Positions 45,277 through 59,999 of a DNA stretch of 64,000 nt are shown here, one piece after another. The DNA comes from Manihot esculenta (taxonomy: Eukaryota; Streptophyta; Magnoliopsida; Malpighiales; Euphorbiaceae). The position numbers and the translations under genes were made by a program. Every line of letters begins with the position of its first letter. Within the stretch, counting starts at the first letter, position 1. The stretch lies in NCBI RefSeq assembly GCF_001659605.2, contig NC_035171.2, positions 7,049,873 through 7,113,872 on the forward strand, given 5' to 3'. A model generated the notes under the pieces. The model saw only the letters and a program-made list of their open reading frames with translations, made no database searches and was not told the origin of the DNA.

Positions 45277-46888
45277 CTATACTGGGACTGTCGGATTAGG
45301 CTGAGGTCTCTGTCCCTCCTGTCTTTTCACGAAGTTTTTCAGGTGCCCTCTCTTTATCAGCCTTTCTATTTCTGTTATCAATTGGAAGCAGTTGTTGGTG
45401 TCGTGGCTGTGTGCGCGATGGTACTGACAATACTTGTCAGGATCTCTCTGGTTTGCTTCTGCTTTCATGGGCCGAGGCCATTGGAAGAACTCCTTGTCCT
45501 GGACGGTCATGAGCACTTCGGCTCTAGAAACGTTGAGGGGGAGTTGGTGTTTCCGGGACCCACGGGGGGAGTGACCTTTGTTCTGAGGCCCGAGGGGAAG
45601 GTCTTTGGTCCCTGCGCTCCTAGGGTTGTCTGTACAGTTCAGGTCTCTTGCCATGCTTTTTCTCGCGCCTCTCCGGCCTTCCCTCCTCCGATGCTTTCCC
45701 CTTATCTGTCGCTCCCCTGGCGAACCTGCTTGTCTCCAAAGCATCGTCCTGTCTTATATACTTTTCTGCCCGTTTCATCAGCTCGGCCAGTGAGGTCGGA
45801 GGCTTCCTGCTCAACGAGCCAAAGAACTCTGCTGAGGTCGTCCCCTTCTGCATGGCTTCTACAGCCCTTCCTTCATCGAGCTCGGAGATCTGCAGGGCCT
45901 CTGTACTGAAACGAGCGACGTACTCCCTGAGTGATTCGTCTCCTCTCTGCCTGATTGTCTCCAGGTAGCTCGTCTTCCTATCTGCGGGCACTCCGGCAAT
46001 AAACTGGCTGATGAAGCGAGTGGCCAGATCTCCAAAACTGCTGATACTCCCGGCCTCAAGGCTGTTGAACCACGCCCGTGCTGGCCCCGAGAGCGTCATT
46101 GGGAACGCCTTGCACGTCAAGGCATCTGATAGAGTCTGCAGCTCCATGAAAGTCTTGTAGTTGAGGACATGCTCTCGGGGGTTTCTAGCTCCTTCATAAG
46201 CCGCCATTGATGGCATCATAAACTTTTTAGGAACAGTCTCCTGTTGCACCCACTTCGAGAAAGGTGAAGAAGTGGGCAGGAAGGTTTGGCTCTGATCCTT
46301 CTTTCCTAGCTCGGCCAAGAGCTGCTCTCTCAACTTCTGCAGCTTTTGGTCTACATTCTCATCTTCCAGCCTGGGTTTCTTCTCCAGGTGGTATTTCTCC
46401 TCCTCTGCTTCATTTCTCGTCCACCTGGTTGTCCCGGCGGAATAGTTGTCAGCCTCATCATTCTCTATCATCTCCCTCACCCTCCTTCCATGGACTCGGG
46501 CCTCCGGTTCTTCCTCTTCCCCGGCTCTTCTCCCCTTTTCTCCGGTACCGCGGCTGCTGGTTTGAAGGCGGTTAAGGGCAGGTTGGGGCTCATTGGTTTG
46601 GGGTTCTTCTACCACTGGGAGTGTATTCATCGGGGTACTGAGGCCCCTTTGTTGCATTATCTGCCCCAACCAGTGGGCGGTGTTCTGCAGTTGGAGGGCC
46701 ATGGTTTGAAGGTCCTGGTTAGATAAGGTAGCGGTGGGAGCATTCCCTGCCAAGCTTGGCGAGGGATTGAGAGGAATAGGTGTTTGGTTATTTAGTGTTG
46801 TAGGGCTAGAAAAGGAGAATTGTTGCCCCTCTTGGGCAGAGCTCAGGTCATTTGGGATGTTAAGGTTGCTTTCATTGTGATTAGCCAT
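45277..46888 (-). pseudogene. Tat-type gag
   Basis: From ATG 46888 (MANHNESNLNIPNDLSS) a 422-codon frame runs to 45620. It has a long N-terminal charged region, then the retrotransposon gag domain (EGARNPREHVLNYKTFMELQ, ARAWFNSLEAGSISSFGDL, ESLREYVARF). The reading frame slips between 45744 and 45620. The C-terminal part continues in another frame to 45277, with the zinc-finger-like KYCQYHRAHSHDTNNC and EIERLIKRGHLKNFV typical of Tat gag. The slip means the full gag cannot be made from one frame. Confidence 0.88.
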
Positions 46889-46949
46889 CGTGGATCTCAG
46901 TGGGTTTTGTTAAGAGTGGAACTCCGGTGATGAAAAGATCTCCTTCGTT

Positions 46950-46967
46950 CCCATAGACGGCGCCAAT
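46950..46967 (-). promoter_or_regulatory. Primer-binding site of the Tat-type element
   Basis: Minus strand ATTGGCGCCGTCTATGGG follows the 5' LTR directly. It fixes the element's orientation. Confidence 0.85.
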
Positions 46968-47454
46968 TGATGATCTGAGATCTAGAGAAATAGGGTTTTA
47001 CAGAGGTTTTTGGAATAATGGAAAAACTTAGAGCTTAGGGGAGGATCATTCTCCTTTTATCTCTTTTCCTCCTATGCCAGTGACGTTCAACGGCCCGGCT
47101 ATCATTGGACCACCTGTCTCTGCCATATTGATACGATTGTACGAGGATATCCGGTACCTGTCTCATGCGTAACGGCCCCTGATTCCCTTCGTGCGTGTGG
47201 ATGGGTCTACAAGGCTGAAGGTGGGGCCTTCTTCCCGACTCCGGGCTGGGCCGGGAAATAGGAATAATACTGAGTCCAAGGAGGATCAGCCTGAGAAGCA
47301 GTGAGGGCTGGGCCGGCCTGAGAGGCAATGGGGACTGGGTCGGCCTGGTTGAGAAATCCATATGGACCCTGTATCAAGGTTCGAACGGGCTGGACCTGTT
47401 TGTACTGGGGTCATGTGGGCCTCCGAGCGGGATGGAGAAATCCAGCGGTCATCA
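46968..47454 (-). repeat. 5' LTR of the Tat-type element
   Basis: 487 bp, TGATGATCTGAG to GCGGTCATCA, followed by the target duplication CAAAG. Its outer edge is 98 bp from the prefoldin 6 TATA box. Confidence 0.9.
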
Positions 47455-47552
47455 CAAAGAATTATAATCGATTAAATTCCATAAATTATTTTTTGTTATT
47501 TTATTAATAATTGTGGTTATTTTTACAAAAATGATAATTTAAAAATAATGTG

Positions 47553-47559
47553 TATAAAA
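47553..47559 (+). promoter_or_regulatory. TATA box of prefoldin 6
   Basis: TATAAAA, 71 bp upstream of the ATG at 47624. Only about 93 bp of native promoter separates it from the CAAAG duplication of the retrotransposon. Confidence 0.65.
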
Positions 47560-47623
47560 AGGTAGAAAGCAAAGGTCAAGGAGTTTGCAGCAGCGGCAGG
47601 AAGAGGAACTAACATCTAAAGCA

Positions 47624-50600
47624 ATGGCATCTTCAACTGCTATTCGAGAACTGCAGCGCGATCTTGAGAACAAAGCCAATGATCTTAGCAAACTCCAAAA
47701 GGGTAAGCTTTCCAGATCCTTCTTTACCATATATTTAACTTTTCAGACTAGAACCCTAACATTGGGTTAAATTAACAACAGATATTGCAAAGAATCACCA
47801 GGTTAGGAAAAAGTATACTGTCCAACTCGGTGAAAACGAGCTCGTACTCAAGGTAAGGGATTTTGATTAATATTACAATTATCGGTTGGCTTCTTTTGAC
47901 TAATGGGTGGTGTCTGACTTTTTTTTTTTTAAAAAAAAAAATTGTTATTGTTGCAGGAGTTGGATTTACTTGATGAAGATGCCAATGTTTACAAGTTGAT
48001 TGGTCCTGTTCTTGTGAAGCAGGACTTGGCAGAGGCCAATGCCAATGTCCGCAAGAGAATTGATTATATCTCTGCTGAACTGTACGTTTTTGTCACTTGG
48101 CTTATTTCTGTGGTTGCTTTTAAGTTAGCTATGGATTATGAAAATTTTTGATGCCGTGATCAACCGTCCCTTTCAGTTGACAATTTGCAGCATAAAGTTC
48201 TTCACTGATTGTACTTTCTGCTAGTTTTGTGTGCCATTTATGGGGGTTGGTAGTTTCTAGGGTTAATGGTCATTGATGGAAACTGCAGTTTTTCCTTCCA
48301 TTTTGAATTCAGCTTTTACTTTCATTTATATAAATATATATAAATATACATATACACACGGTGCATGATTCATCTGTTTGCCTTTTTTGGTGGATGGGGA
48401 GAAAGGGCAGGGTAATGTCATTGAAAAATCCATCTCAGATAAAGATCTGTTGTTGCAATATATGCAAACAAACTAAATGGATGCAGATCTAATGACAATT
48501 TTCATTTCTAATTTTCTGGTCTATAAGTTTAGGCACTTGTGCTGCTAACTGTCGTTCATTTTCCTCTTCTCCTGGCATCGTTATTCATATATATATGTAT
48601 GTATATATTGTTACAGTTATTCTCGTGTTGCTGCTGAATATCCTTTTGGCATATAAACGTTTTTCTGTATCGCAGGAAGAGACTTGATGCAACTCTTCAG
48701 GACTTGGAAGAGAAGCAAAATAGCAAGAAAGATGCGGTTTGTTTCCTTTATTTTTCACCTGTTTTTAGTTGTGCTGGAATGATGTCTCTGTTGTTTTTCT
48801 GGCCTACTCTTTGGATTCTGATCAACAATGATATATAGATCTTAAATATTATTTTGTGTTGGTGGTAATTTCTTTATTTTTTCACCTGTTTTTAGTTGTG
48901 CTTGAATGATGTGTGTATGTTGTTTTCCTGGCCTACTATTTGCATTTTGATCAACTATGACAACGTAGATCTTAAATTTATTTTGTGTTGGTGGTAATTG
49001 AATGGAATTTATTGCTTCACCTTTTTGTATCTGTCAATTTATTATATTCACATTAGGCTGTACTTCTTTATTGGAAAGAAATTTAGGGAGTGGAAGTACT
49101 TTTTTTAGGGCAAAGCACAAATAGGTACATTGTGGTTTTGCATATTTTTAAGTTTGGGAATGTGGATTGTTCCTTGACAAGTACCCCGTATGCAAGAAGG
49201 GGATAAATCCCTTAACACCATTTAATTTGGGCTGACATAGAAATGCTTTGATAACTAGTTAGGTGACCTGTTTAAGGTTTTCTCCCCTTCTTGCTAATGG
49301 AGCAAAACACATGGCTGTCTATATAGCAAGCACTGGCCCAAACTTGAAAGTGCACTTTGTCCTACTGTTTAAGATTTATTATCTTTTTGTTTTATTTAGC
49401 CAAGGTATTTAGAAATAGATAGGCTAGAAGTATCGAAATGGTGTATCATACTTCCACCTTTTTCATGGCATTGTCAACACTCATTGTGAGCATGCATTTC
49501 TTGTATCAACTATATACCAATCTAAACACACATTATTTACTTTGAACCTCTCTGCTCTATGATCATGACTAGGGCCTGGAGCCTTCTTTACTCTCACCAA
49601 TACCGCATCAAGTTGCTTTGCGACTCTTGTACTTTTGCATGAGTTTTGTCCCCCCTACACTTCTTCAATGTATACTGTACTGAAAAGTACACAAACTTGT
49701 TTGAGTTAGAATTGATGTGTTATTATTGGCATACTCGTGCATAGGTTGCTGGTTGTGGTTTGGTTCATTTGGCTGTTGCTCTTTTAGGTTGCTAGTAGTA
49801 CTTTGGCAAGTTATTCTCCCTACTGAACCTAAGGGCGTTGAGCTGCTGAACTGGCGTATATCTAGGATAAGCTGCTTTATGGTTGATGTGAAAAAGATTT
49901 GTGCAAATCATCTTTGACTTTTGCCTCTTGGATGGTTTATATTTTGGCAGAATATGGAGGTTGATGCTCCAATTACCTGTAGTATTAGCTTTGACAAGTC
50001 TACAAGGAAGCGATGTGGTGTTTGAGTTTGTTAATATTGCCTACTTTACTAGTATAAACTATAAATTAGTTTGTTTTAAAAATATTGCTAAATCTCTAAC
50101 TTGCCCTTTCAAAAGGTGAACTACCAGCTGCCAAACATCGTTTAGGCTTTGTCTGGCATTGCTTTTAGAGCTGTAAAGAGAAACTTTTCTTAATATATTA
50201 ATTAGAGTATTAAAAATTGATTAAAGAATGCGCAGTTCTCGGTTTAAACGGGAAAACTGAACCAAACTGACTGGTTTGGTTAGTAATTTTTATAATTTTT
50301 GGTTAGTTGGTTCGGTTTGGTTAAATTCAGTGAAAAAACTCAACCTTAAAACACTATCTTTTTGCTACACGCGTATATACCTTGTTGCCATATTTTCCTT
50401 GCCCACAGTCCACAGATCAGCAATCCTCAAACCCATCGAGCTGTTTCAACTTCCCCACTCTTCTCTATCCTGTCAGCTTCCCTCCTCAAACCCATTGCCC
50501 CTTTCTTTCTCCACCCTTTCCTATATCTCCCACACATTGATCCACTTGAGATTAGAGAATACCTAAGCTTACTTTGTTTCTATCTTTGATTCTCCATTCA

Positions 50601-52246
50601 ATTATCTCTGTCCTTGTGTCCCTTACTCATCACTCCACTATTGCTCTCCATCAATTCTCATTCTCCAATCATCATGGAGTTGTGCTTCGAGTCTTTGTTG
50701 GCTTCAATGTGCCTCGCCAACTTTAATGTGTTTCGATGATTATCAACGTTGTTATGGACTCTTGTGAAGACATGCAATCAAAGTTTGGAATCAAGGACTA
50801 GTCCCTAGTCAGATGGGTACTCATACTACTTGATGTATACAGATCTTCTTTGATGGTTGTTTGTTTGCTAGTTTGATTTGTTTGAAGAAAGTGGGGTTTG
50901 TTTAATTTATTTTGTTTGATTTTTTTGTTTAAAAAATTTTGTCTGAATGTTGTTTGAAGAATATTGGTATTTGGTTTTGTATAGAAGTTTTCTTGTATGT
51001 TTGATGAAATTGGGTTTTGTTAATTTGATCTTTATTTGATGAAAGTTGAGTTCCATTTTATGTTACTGCTACTGGTTTGGGGAAAGAATCAAAGGAGATG
51101 AGGAGAGGACGTTTTGGAGCAAAAAAGATGCTGTTTGAAATTTTGCAAACTGATGGTTCCGAACTGAACTGATTTGATTTGGTTCTTTGCATATTTCGGC
51201 TTGGTTTCAGTTTTGTATTCTCTATCCAATCGGGTTTTTCGGTTTTTCAAGTTCGTTTCGGAACTAATCAAATGCTCTCCCTTATTGGATATGTTTTAGC
51301 TATAAGAAAACAAATGAACTAAATATTTTTAATTTTGAACTTCTTTTCATCATCATCTAAAATGTTGTTTCTTTCCATACTTGAAAAACACCCTTTTATC
51401 CTTGAAACTCAGTGCCAAACAAGGCCTTAATCTCATATAGCTTCAATTAGTTCATGTGAATTGAATCAGTATGTTGTCTTTAAAATGCTACATTATTATT
51501 AGTTTTCCTTGTTGCGATAAAAATTTCCCTATATTAGTTTCAGACCTGCTCAATCTCAACAATCTAGTATCTGCTTTTCTAAGGTCTTGCAGTTAAGTGT
51601 CTTTTCTGATGCTTCTCCTAGTGTTATCCTCTGTTACTTTGACTTTTCTCTTTATTGTAAAATATCCATGTCGATGCGATGGTATTCCCGTCCTTAATAT
51701 TAGATATTCACGTACGCAAGTCCAGCTGTGGATGAACAAGTGGGGTTTAAATATAAAAGTGCAAAAGTAGCTGAGATTTGGGTCAGTAAGTTGAAAGTAA
51801 TACCAGTAGCTTTTCTCCATCGATTTGCTGGTTTGTTTATGCTATAGCACTGCATGCTTCTGGTTTTAGCCAATTTTGTAATTCTCTTCCTCTTGGTTTG
51901 AGGTTCAGAAATGAAAATTTCTGTCACTGAGGTCCATGATTTCATCTTTAGTGCGTGCTGGTTTATTATGAAGGGGTGCACAAGTGTGCAATATCACTTA
52001 CATTATATTTATGTCCTTGTGTTGGTTGATCACATTTGCCAATCATTATGCTTTATAAAGCTTCTTTTGCATCATCATTTAAACTTGGCTGATGAATATA
52101 TTACAAAGGGTTATGTTTTCAGATCAGGTTAATTTTATGTGATATAATATGCATATCAATTACCCATATCCAATTTTATTGTCCTGCAGATTTTAAAGGT
52201 ACAACAAAGGATCCAATCTCTCCAAGCTGGAAAGGCCAAGGCGTAA
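47624..52246 (+). CDS. PFD6: Prefoldin subunit 6
   Basis: A beta-type prefoldin subunit of the hexameric chaperone that passes actin and tubulin to the CCT chaperonin. Five exons join in frame: 47624-47702, 47782-47852, 47957-48081, 48676-48736 and 52190-52246 (stop TAA). All junctions are GT-AG. The protein starts MASSTAIRELQRDLENKAND. It has the conserved NELVLKELDLLDEDANVYKL hairpin, IGPVLVKQDLAEANANV and KRIDYISAEL, and ends IQSLQAGKAKA. The two long N- and C-terminal coiled coils around a beta hairpin are the prefoldin design, and the 130-residue length is normal for subunit 6. The last intron (48737-52189) is 3.45 kb and swollen by repeats. The promoter is cut short by a retrotransposon at 47454. 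Confidence 0.96.
48742..48999. repeat. Tandem duplication of about 128 bp in PFD6 intron 4
   Basis: Units 48742-48868 and 48869-48999 share CACCTGTTTTTAGTTGTGCT, CTGGCCTACT and TAGATCTTAAAT, and end TTTTGTGTTGGTGGTAATT. Several substitutions show that the duplication is not new. It begins a few bases after the splice donor. Confidence 0.9.
50220..51290. mobile_element. hAT-like non-autonomous repeat in PFD6 intron 4
   Basis: Both ends carry TTCGGTTTGG/AACTGAACC-type subterminal motifs (50237-50330 and 51150-51275), as in the 9514 element. The middle is C/T-rich, leader-like sequence (50360-50700). I found no clear terminal inverted repeat or 8-bp target duplication, so the exact ends are unknown. 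Confidence 0.5.
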
Positions 52247-55200
52247 CTTGGAATGTTTAATAATCAGTAGGCGTGTAACTCTTTTTTTTTCTCAGTTGTT
52301 TGGGATCATTACGTGATTAACTTGTGCGTGAAAAATGTTGGGGTTTTTGCTGAACTAGGTCTTGGATATAGTTTTTATATGCTCTGCCATGACAATGAAA
52401 AAGGTTTAAAAAAAAAAAAAAAGGTCATGAATTGCTCTTGGAATTTTGAAGTGGATTAACATGGAGGCTGTACAAGGATTTACTTTTGGAAGGCGTAGTG
52501 TTAGTGCATTTGTGAAATGTCCGTGAGATGCAAAAATGGTCGTTCCTTTTTAGTCAGAAGATTATATTCATTTCTTGAAAGAGCTAAAAGTCCATAATAT
52601 ACCAATTACAAGGTCCAAAACATCATTTAAACTGAAGAGGTCTAAGCCCAGAAAAAACCATACTTGGAAATTTTGGGTAAAGAAGTTGCTACATTAGAAG
52701 GAAATTTTGGAATAGATGGCTAGTCGTGGTCGCCGGAAAGATTATAGAAATACCTCGGAAGCACTGGAAAGCACGAGCTCTCTAATGACTCAAACATCTC
52801 TTGGACCTCATAGTGAGAAGCTCATAAACATTCTAAGTCAAAAATTTTGTCTAAGCAGAAAGATGAGATACTAAGAGAGCTTGCCAGCGAATTAAAGCAT
52901 CTTGGTTCGATGTTCTCTACAAAGAAAAGTTTATTAGAGAACCATAAGAATCTTAGCATCATAAATAGATTGGTGAACCTCCAATAATCAAAGAAAGATC
53001 TTCAAGCACATATGAGGAAGATAGTGTTGAAAAGGAAGGCAAACATTCGAGACTGATGATGAACCACAACTTGCATGCAACTCACATAAACACCAAAACA
53101 AAAAGAAAAATATAGAAGAACCGCATATCTAACTATCTCTCACTCTCAAAAATGGGAGACGATGAGATGGAAGTTTTCTATGTTTGAATAGAGTAGAGGG
53201 GACCAATAAAACGGCAGATGAATAAGGAGACTGAGCTCTCAAAAACAAAAAGAAAATTTTGAGACAGAAGCTTTGCAAGACAATGGTCATTCAAGAGGGG
53301 CATTTACAATCAACCCATAATGTTTTTGGATAATTGGTAATGGGTGAAATTTGAACTTTATTTTTTGTGCTCATTAAAATGGTTTATATCTTGTTGACTT
53401 TTAATAAAAATTAAAAAAATGGAAAAATAAATTAAAAAAGAAAATAAAAATAGGAAATTACTCTTTCCTTTTATATATGAGGGGATTTAACGGCTTGTCG
53501 ATGTATGATTTAGTAATCCCTCAAATAAATTGTCTTAAATTTTCTTCTAAATTACTTGGACGATGAGGTTTTTAAACCCTAAAAATTTACCAAATTCACT
53601 AATTAAAAATTCAGATATTATTTTTAAAAATGTTCTTCCAAACTTAGTATAAATCTGACTCCGACAAGCGGTAGGGTGAAAATTTTCAATCTCATATCAT
53701 TAGAGAACAGATTTTTTTCTTTTATTAACATGATTATGATATGATATCAGCTAATTAAAGGCTAAAGTTCTGCAAGTGAAATATTAACTCAATACAACTG
53801 AGATGGAAACTAAGCATTCTCTATTCCTAAATATAGTATGTTCTTGAATCAAATTTCAAATATCCAATCTAATTAAACAATAATATCATGATTTAAGCAG
53901 CAGCATATAATTGGATTTTGAATAGATTAAAATTTTATAAATAATACATTTACAAAATAATTTATAACTAATTCAATCGATAATGCATTAATTAATCAAT
54001 AACTAGTTTAAGAAGCATAAATTTGCAACATAAATTTTAAAAAATAACAAAATATTATAAGAAAAGTGATAGTGAAAATTTATCAAATGAAGAAATATTA
54101 AGAAGAAACCCTGCAGCAACAACCACAAATGAAGAAATACCACTGCCATCTACCCTTCTCTCAACACATCTACCTTTCTCAGCACTGCTCTTGTAAGTTT
54201 AAATAGGTTTGATCCATTAATTTCTAACCCATTGATTGAACCCACTTTGTTCCGACCCATCTCTAAAGAATCATCTTTAACCCTCAGTCGCGAAGACTTG
54301 TCTCCAAGTCTAGTCTATTGTTCTACCTCCATCTCACTTCTCTTTAAAATCTTTGCTGAGTTCACTACCTCCTACAAAAATGGCATGCAATACCAGCTCA
54401 AGCCCATTGTCGACGAGCTTGATGACTTAGAGAAGCAAGGACTATTCACACGTGACTTGATACCTGTGAAGCGAAAATCGCGGCATTTTCATAAGAAATA
54501 CGTGAGAAATAAAAAAAATTAAAACATTGATTTCTAGATTTACTGGCTTTTCTAGAATCATCGATAATTATGGGCTAACTGTAATGAATGAGGATACAAG
54601 GGAGAGATTGAGCTGCGATTTCAATATTTAGGGTTTTATAGGGAGCAAATAAATGGCAGAATGAAAAAGGTCTTCCTCTGGCATAGTGAGAGCATAAGAG
54701 CAGGTGGGTGGGCAACCAGATGCTACCACCTTCTCCGCCTGGTTTGCTAAAGCAAGGAGCATGTTGTGGTAAAAGGGATCGGTATGAACATCGGAAGAGG
54801 AGGTTAGGAATTTCTCTGTTGATTTAAGAGAAAATGAATAGAAATTTGGAGATTTGAAAAGTATAAGGAATTTTTAATATTGGTAAGGTATTTTTAGAAT
54901 AAAATTTTAATATTTTTCATTTAATTTATTTTAAATTATTGATTTAATAAAATTATTGGACGAAAAATAGAGATATATTTGTCAATTATACAATATAATA
55001 TTATTTTTATTATGGACTTTTGAATTTTTTTAAAATATTGATATGATAAAATATTTATAATATAATTTTTGTATAGTACCTGCGACATGTTTAATGGTAA
55101 ATACTTGAAATAAATTTTTATAGTTACTTTATATTTTTTAAATAATTATCTATATAATATAAATAAAATTTTATAAAAAATATAATAAATATTTACAATA

Positions 55201-57500
55201 AATTTATAATTGATATAATTTAATTATAATATTACTATATTAATATATTAAAAAGTAATAAAATATATTATAAAAAATAATTAAAAATATTTATTATTGG
55301 GTAGACCTATATGATATTATTAAATTATTTTTATAAAATATATTATTAGATCTTTATGATATTATTGGGGTGTTTATAATTCATAAAAAATAAATTAATT
55401 AACTAAATAATTAATATAAATATTTAAAGTTATAAAAATTTAATTTAATTTTTATTAGACTGTTATACACAACCATATATATTTAATGACAATGAAACCG
55501 CTCAATCCAAATTGATTTAAATAATTTTTGAATTCATTTTTCATTTAATCCAAAATGATTAATCCAAATTATTTAGTAGTTTCGTTATATAAAATTTAAT
55601 TTTTTTTCAAATCTATCGATGTAGGACGGCGGAACAGCTGCCTGTCACAAGCAGATAGCTAACCTTACATTCGATCCCGTTAAATTTGTGACATCATTGT
55701 CGTAACTGAATCGATTATAATTGTTAACCAGGACCGAACTTTTGGACATTATAGTTTGCTAGCACTTCGAACGGTTTTATCTCGTTTTTCAAGGATAGCC
55801 CTTATTTCACAGACCCACTAATTATGTATAATTTATTTGAAACAGTCTAATCCAAATAATTTTTAAACTCAAATTAGTAATTTGGTACTAATTATTATAT
55901 AGAATTTAATTTTTTTTCAAATTTATCGCCGTGGAACGGCGGAACAGCGGCTGTCCGGCACAGACAATATAATATTAATTAATATGATAATTATTTATGA
56001 TATTATTTAAATTATTATTATATTAATATGTTAAAAAATAAAATATATTATGAAAAATAATTAAAAATATTATTATTATAAAATTAATATATATAAATAT
56101 ATTATTATAATATAATAATAATAATTAAAATAAAACAATTATTTAAAAAAAAATCTACAGTTTTACGATGTATTAAAATCAACAGGATGCATTGATTAAA
56201 AAAATGAAACAATACACCTGACGCCCGTGCACTATTTGTGGAATTTGATCACTACTTAAGCAATTAAATAAATAAATTTTAAAAAAATTTATAAAATTAA
56301 TTTTTTTTAGCACTAAAACTTTAAAAAGCCTTAATTTATCTAATGTAGCCCTTGGCTATACTAATCCTAGGATTCAGTTAGAGCCTTTAAGCTCCTTATG
56401 TAATGTGCTTTAATGTTTTTTTAATTTTTTCATTTACTATTTTAAATTATACATTTTGATGTAAAGAGAAGAGATTGGAATAGTAGATATGTTAATTTTT
56501 TTTTTCTAAATATATTAGTAAAATAATTGTTTCATAAAAAACAAAAATAAAAACAAAACAAAACGGCAAGAAAGCATTGTTCAAAGAATTGAAATTCCTT
56601 AAATGATAAGTAAAAGTAAAACAAAACGGCAAGAAAGCATCCATGTTCAAAGAATTGGAATTCCTTAACCAATCAATTTGTACATGCTTGTGTGCTACAA
56701 AGCGGACCTCATTCAAAGATTCTTTAAATGCTTGCCAAGCAATCATGATCTTGTAATACCATTCCTTCCTCAACAGCTTGCATTGCTCGTTTATACAAAT
56801 CATCAAATCACTCAAATCGGATTAGCAATATCCATATGGTTCGACGTTTTTATCTATAGTAGTCAATGAATCAAATACTCATTAAAAATATTTTTTAATT
56901 ATTTTATTTATATATATATTTAAGTAGATATATATATTTATATTAATAAAAATATTATTATTTATAAAAAAAATAAAATATTAATGATCAGCAACATGTA
57001 ATTAAATTATATTAGGAGTGAATATTCGATCGATTTAATTTAAAATTAAATCGAATAAATTAAAAATTAAAATTTTAGTATTTATAAAAATTAAATTAAA
57101 TCGATTCAGTTCGATTCAATTAAATTTGATCGATTTTAATTTTTAATAAATTTTTTATATTTTATATTTTATTTTTAATATTTTAAAATTTAATTAAAAT
57201 ATTTTAATATTAATATAATTTAATTTTTCAATATTATTAAAAAATATATATTATTATCACTAATTAATTCGATTCAATTTTTTTAATTTTTATTTATATT
57301 AAAATAATTAAAATTTTTAAAATTAAAAATCAATTCAAATTAAAATAAATAAAAATATATAAACTAAAATTTTAAATTTTTTTTTGATGCGCTTAAATTA
57401 TATTGGCACGCAAGCTAATCCTTATACTGGCTTGTGGGCCAGCTTAGTTGAGTTGGAGTCGCAGTCGGAGTCGGACTCGGACAACCTAATATTGGATAGT
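52247..57500. other. Intergenic DNA between PFD6 and polyubiquitin
   Basis: It begins with the PFD6 3' UTR. At 52700-53050 a broken coding-looking stretch (MASRGRRKDYRN, then DEILRELASELKHLG) suggests an old gag-like remnant. At 54200-54510 a frame without recognised family contains YQLKPIVDELDDLEKQGLF; it may be an old gene fragment. 54900-56330 is extremely AT-rich. Imperfect duplications lie at about 55500-55665/55840-55965 (ACGGCGGAACAGC) and 56545-56605/56612-56672 (AACGGCAAGAAAGCAT). 57010-57370 is another A/T hAT-like repeat. No gene is supported. Confidence 0.5.
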
Positions 57501-57527
57501 TTGGTCATTTGCATCGCCTAATAGCAC

Positions 57528-57533
57528 TATAAG
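57528..57533 (+). promoter_or_regulatory. Probable TATA box of the polyubiquitin gene
   Basis: CACTATAAGAAGAGGCC lies upstream of a C-rich start region (57540-57570). The first leader exon would run from about 57560 to 57644. Confidence 0.5.
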
Positions 57534-57644
57534 AAGAGGCCTCCCCCCCTCCTAAAATCATTACCCCCCTTAATTTTACAATCGGCTTTGATCTGAGTGT
57601 TGATTTGCTATTTTCTTTCGGCTCGTCCTCTTTTCATCGTTAGG

Positions 57645-59807
<2,163 letters not shown>

Positions 59808-59983
59808 GTTGTGTGGTTGTGTCCTAGTTTGTTTTTACTAGCTACTGGTAATGCCTTAATGGCTTTTAAATAAGTAGTAAGTCCTAAATACTTGGTTATG
59901 TTGGAATGGTTATAAGTACTTGTCTAAAGCCTGTTAAAGATGGCCAGTATAAGGTCATTAGTACTCTTTTTCCTTTAATGGCA

Positions 59984-59989
59984 ATAAAG
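59984..59989 (+). terminator. Polyadenylation signal of polyubiquitin
   Basis: AATAAA in GGCAATAAAGTTGG, about 180 bp after the stop codon, following a T-rich tract. Confidence 0.65.
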
Positions 59990-59999
59990 TTGGCTTAGT

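Larger units (their letters stand above)
32113..47454 (-). mobile_element. Tat-type Ty3/gypsy retrotransposon (minus strand), with nested Athila element
   Basis: The LTRs at 32113-32633 and 46968-47454 share ends TGATGATCTGAG and GGTCATCA. The target duplication CAAAG is perfect at 32108-32112 and 47455-47459. The primer site ATTGGCGCCGTCTATGGG is read on the minus strand directly after the right LTR (46950-46967), so transcription runs right to left. In that direction follow gag, a short protease start, an integrase remnant, the nested Athila-like element (38111-44522), a tandem repeat array, and an extra gene in the opposite orientation before the 3' LTR. Without the nested element it is about 8.9 kb. 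Protease body, reverse transcriptase and RNase H are absent, so it depends on other copies. Confidence 0.92.
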
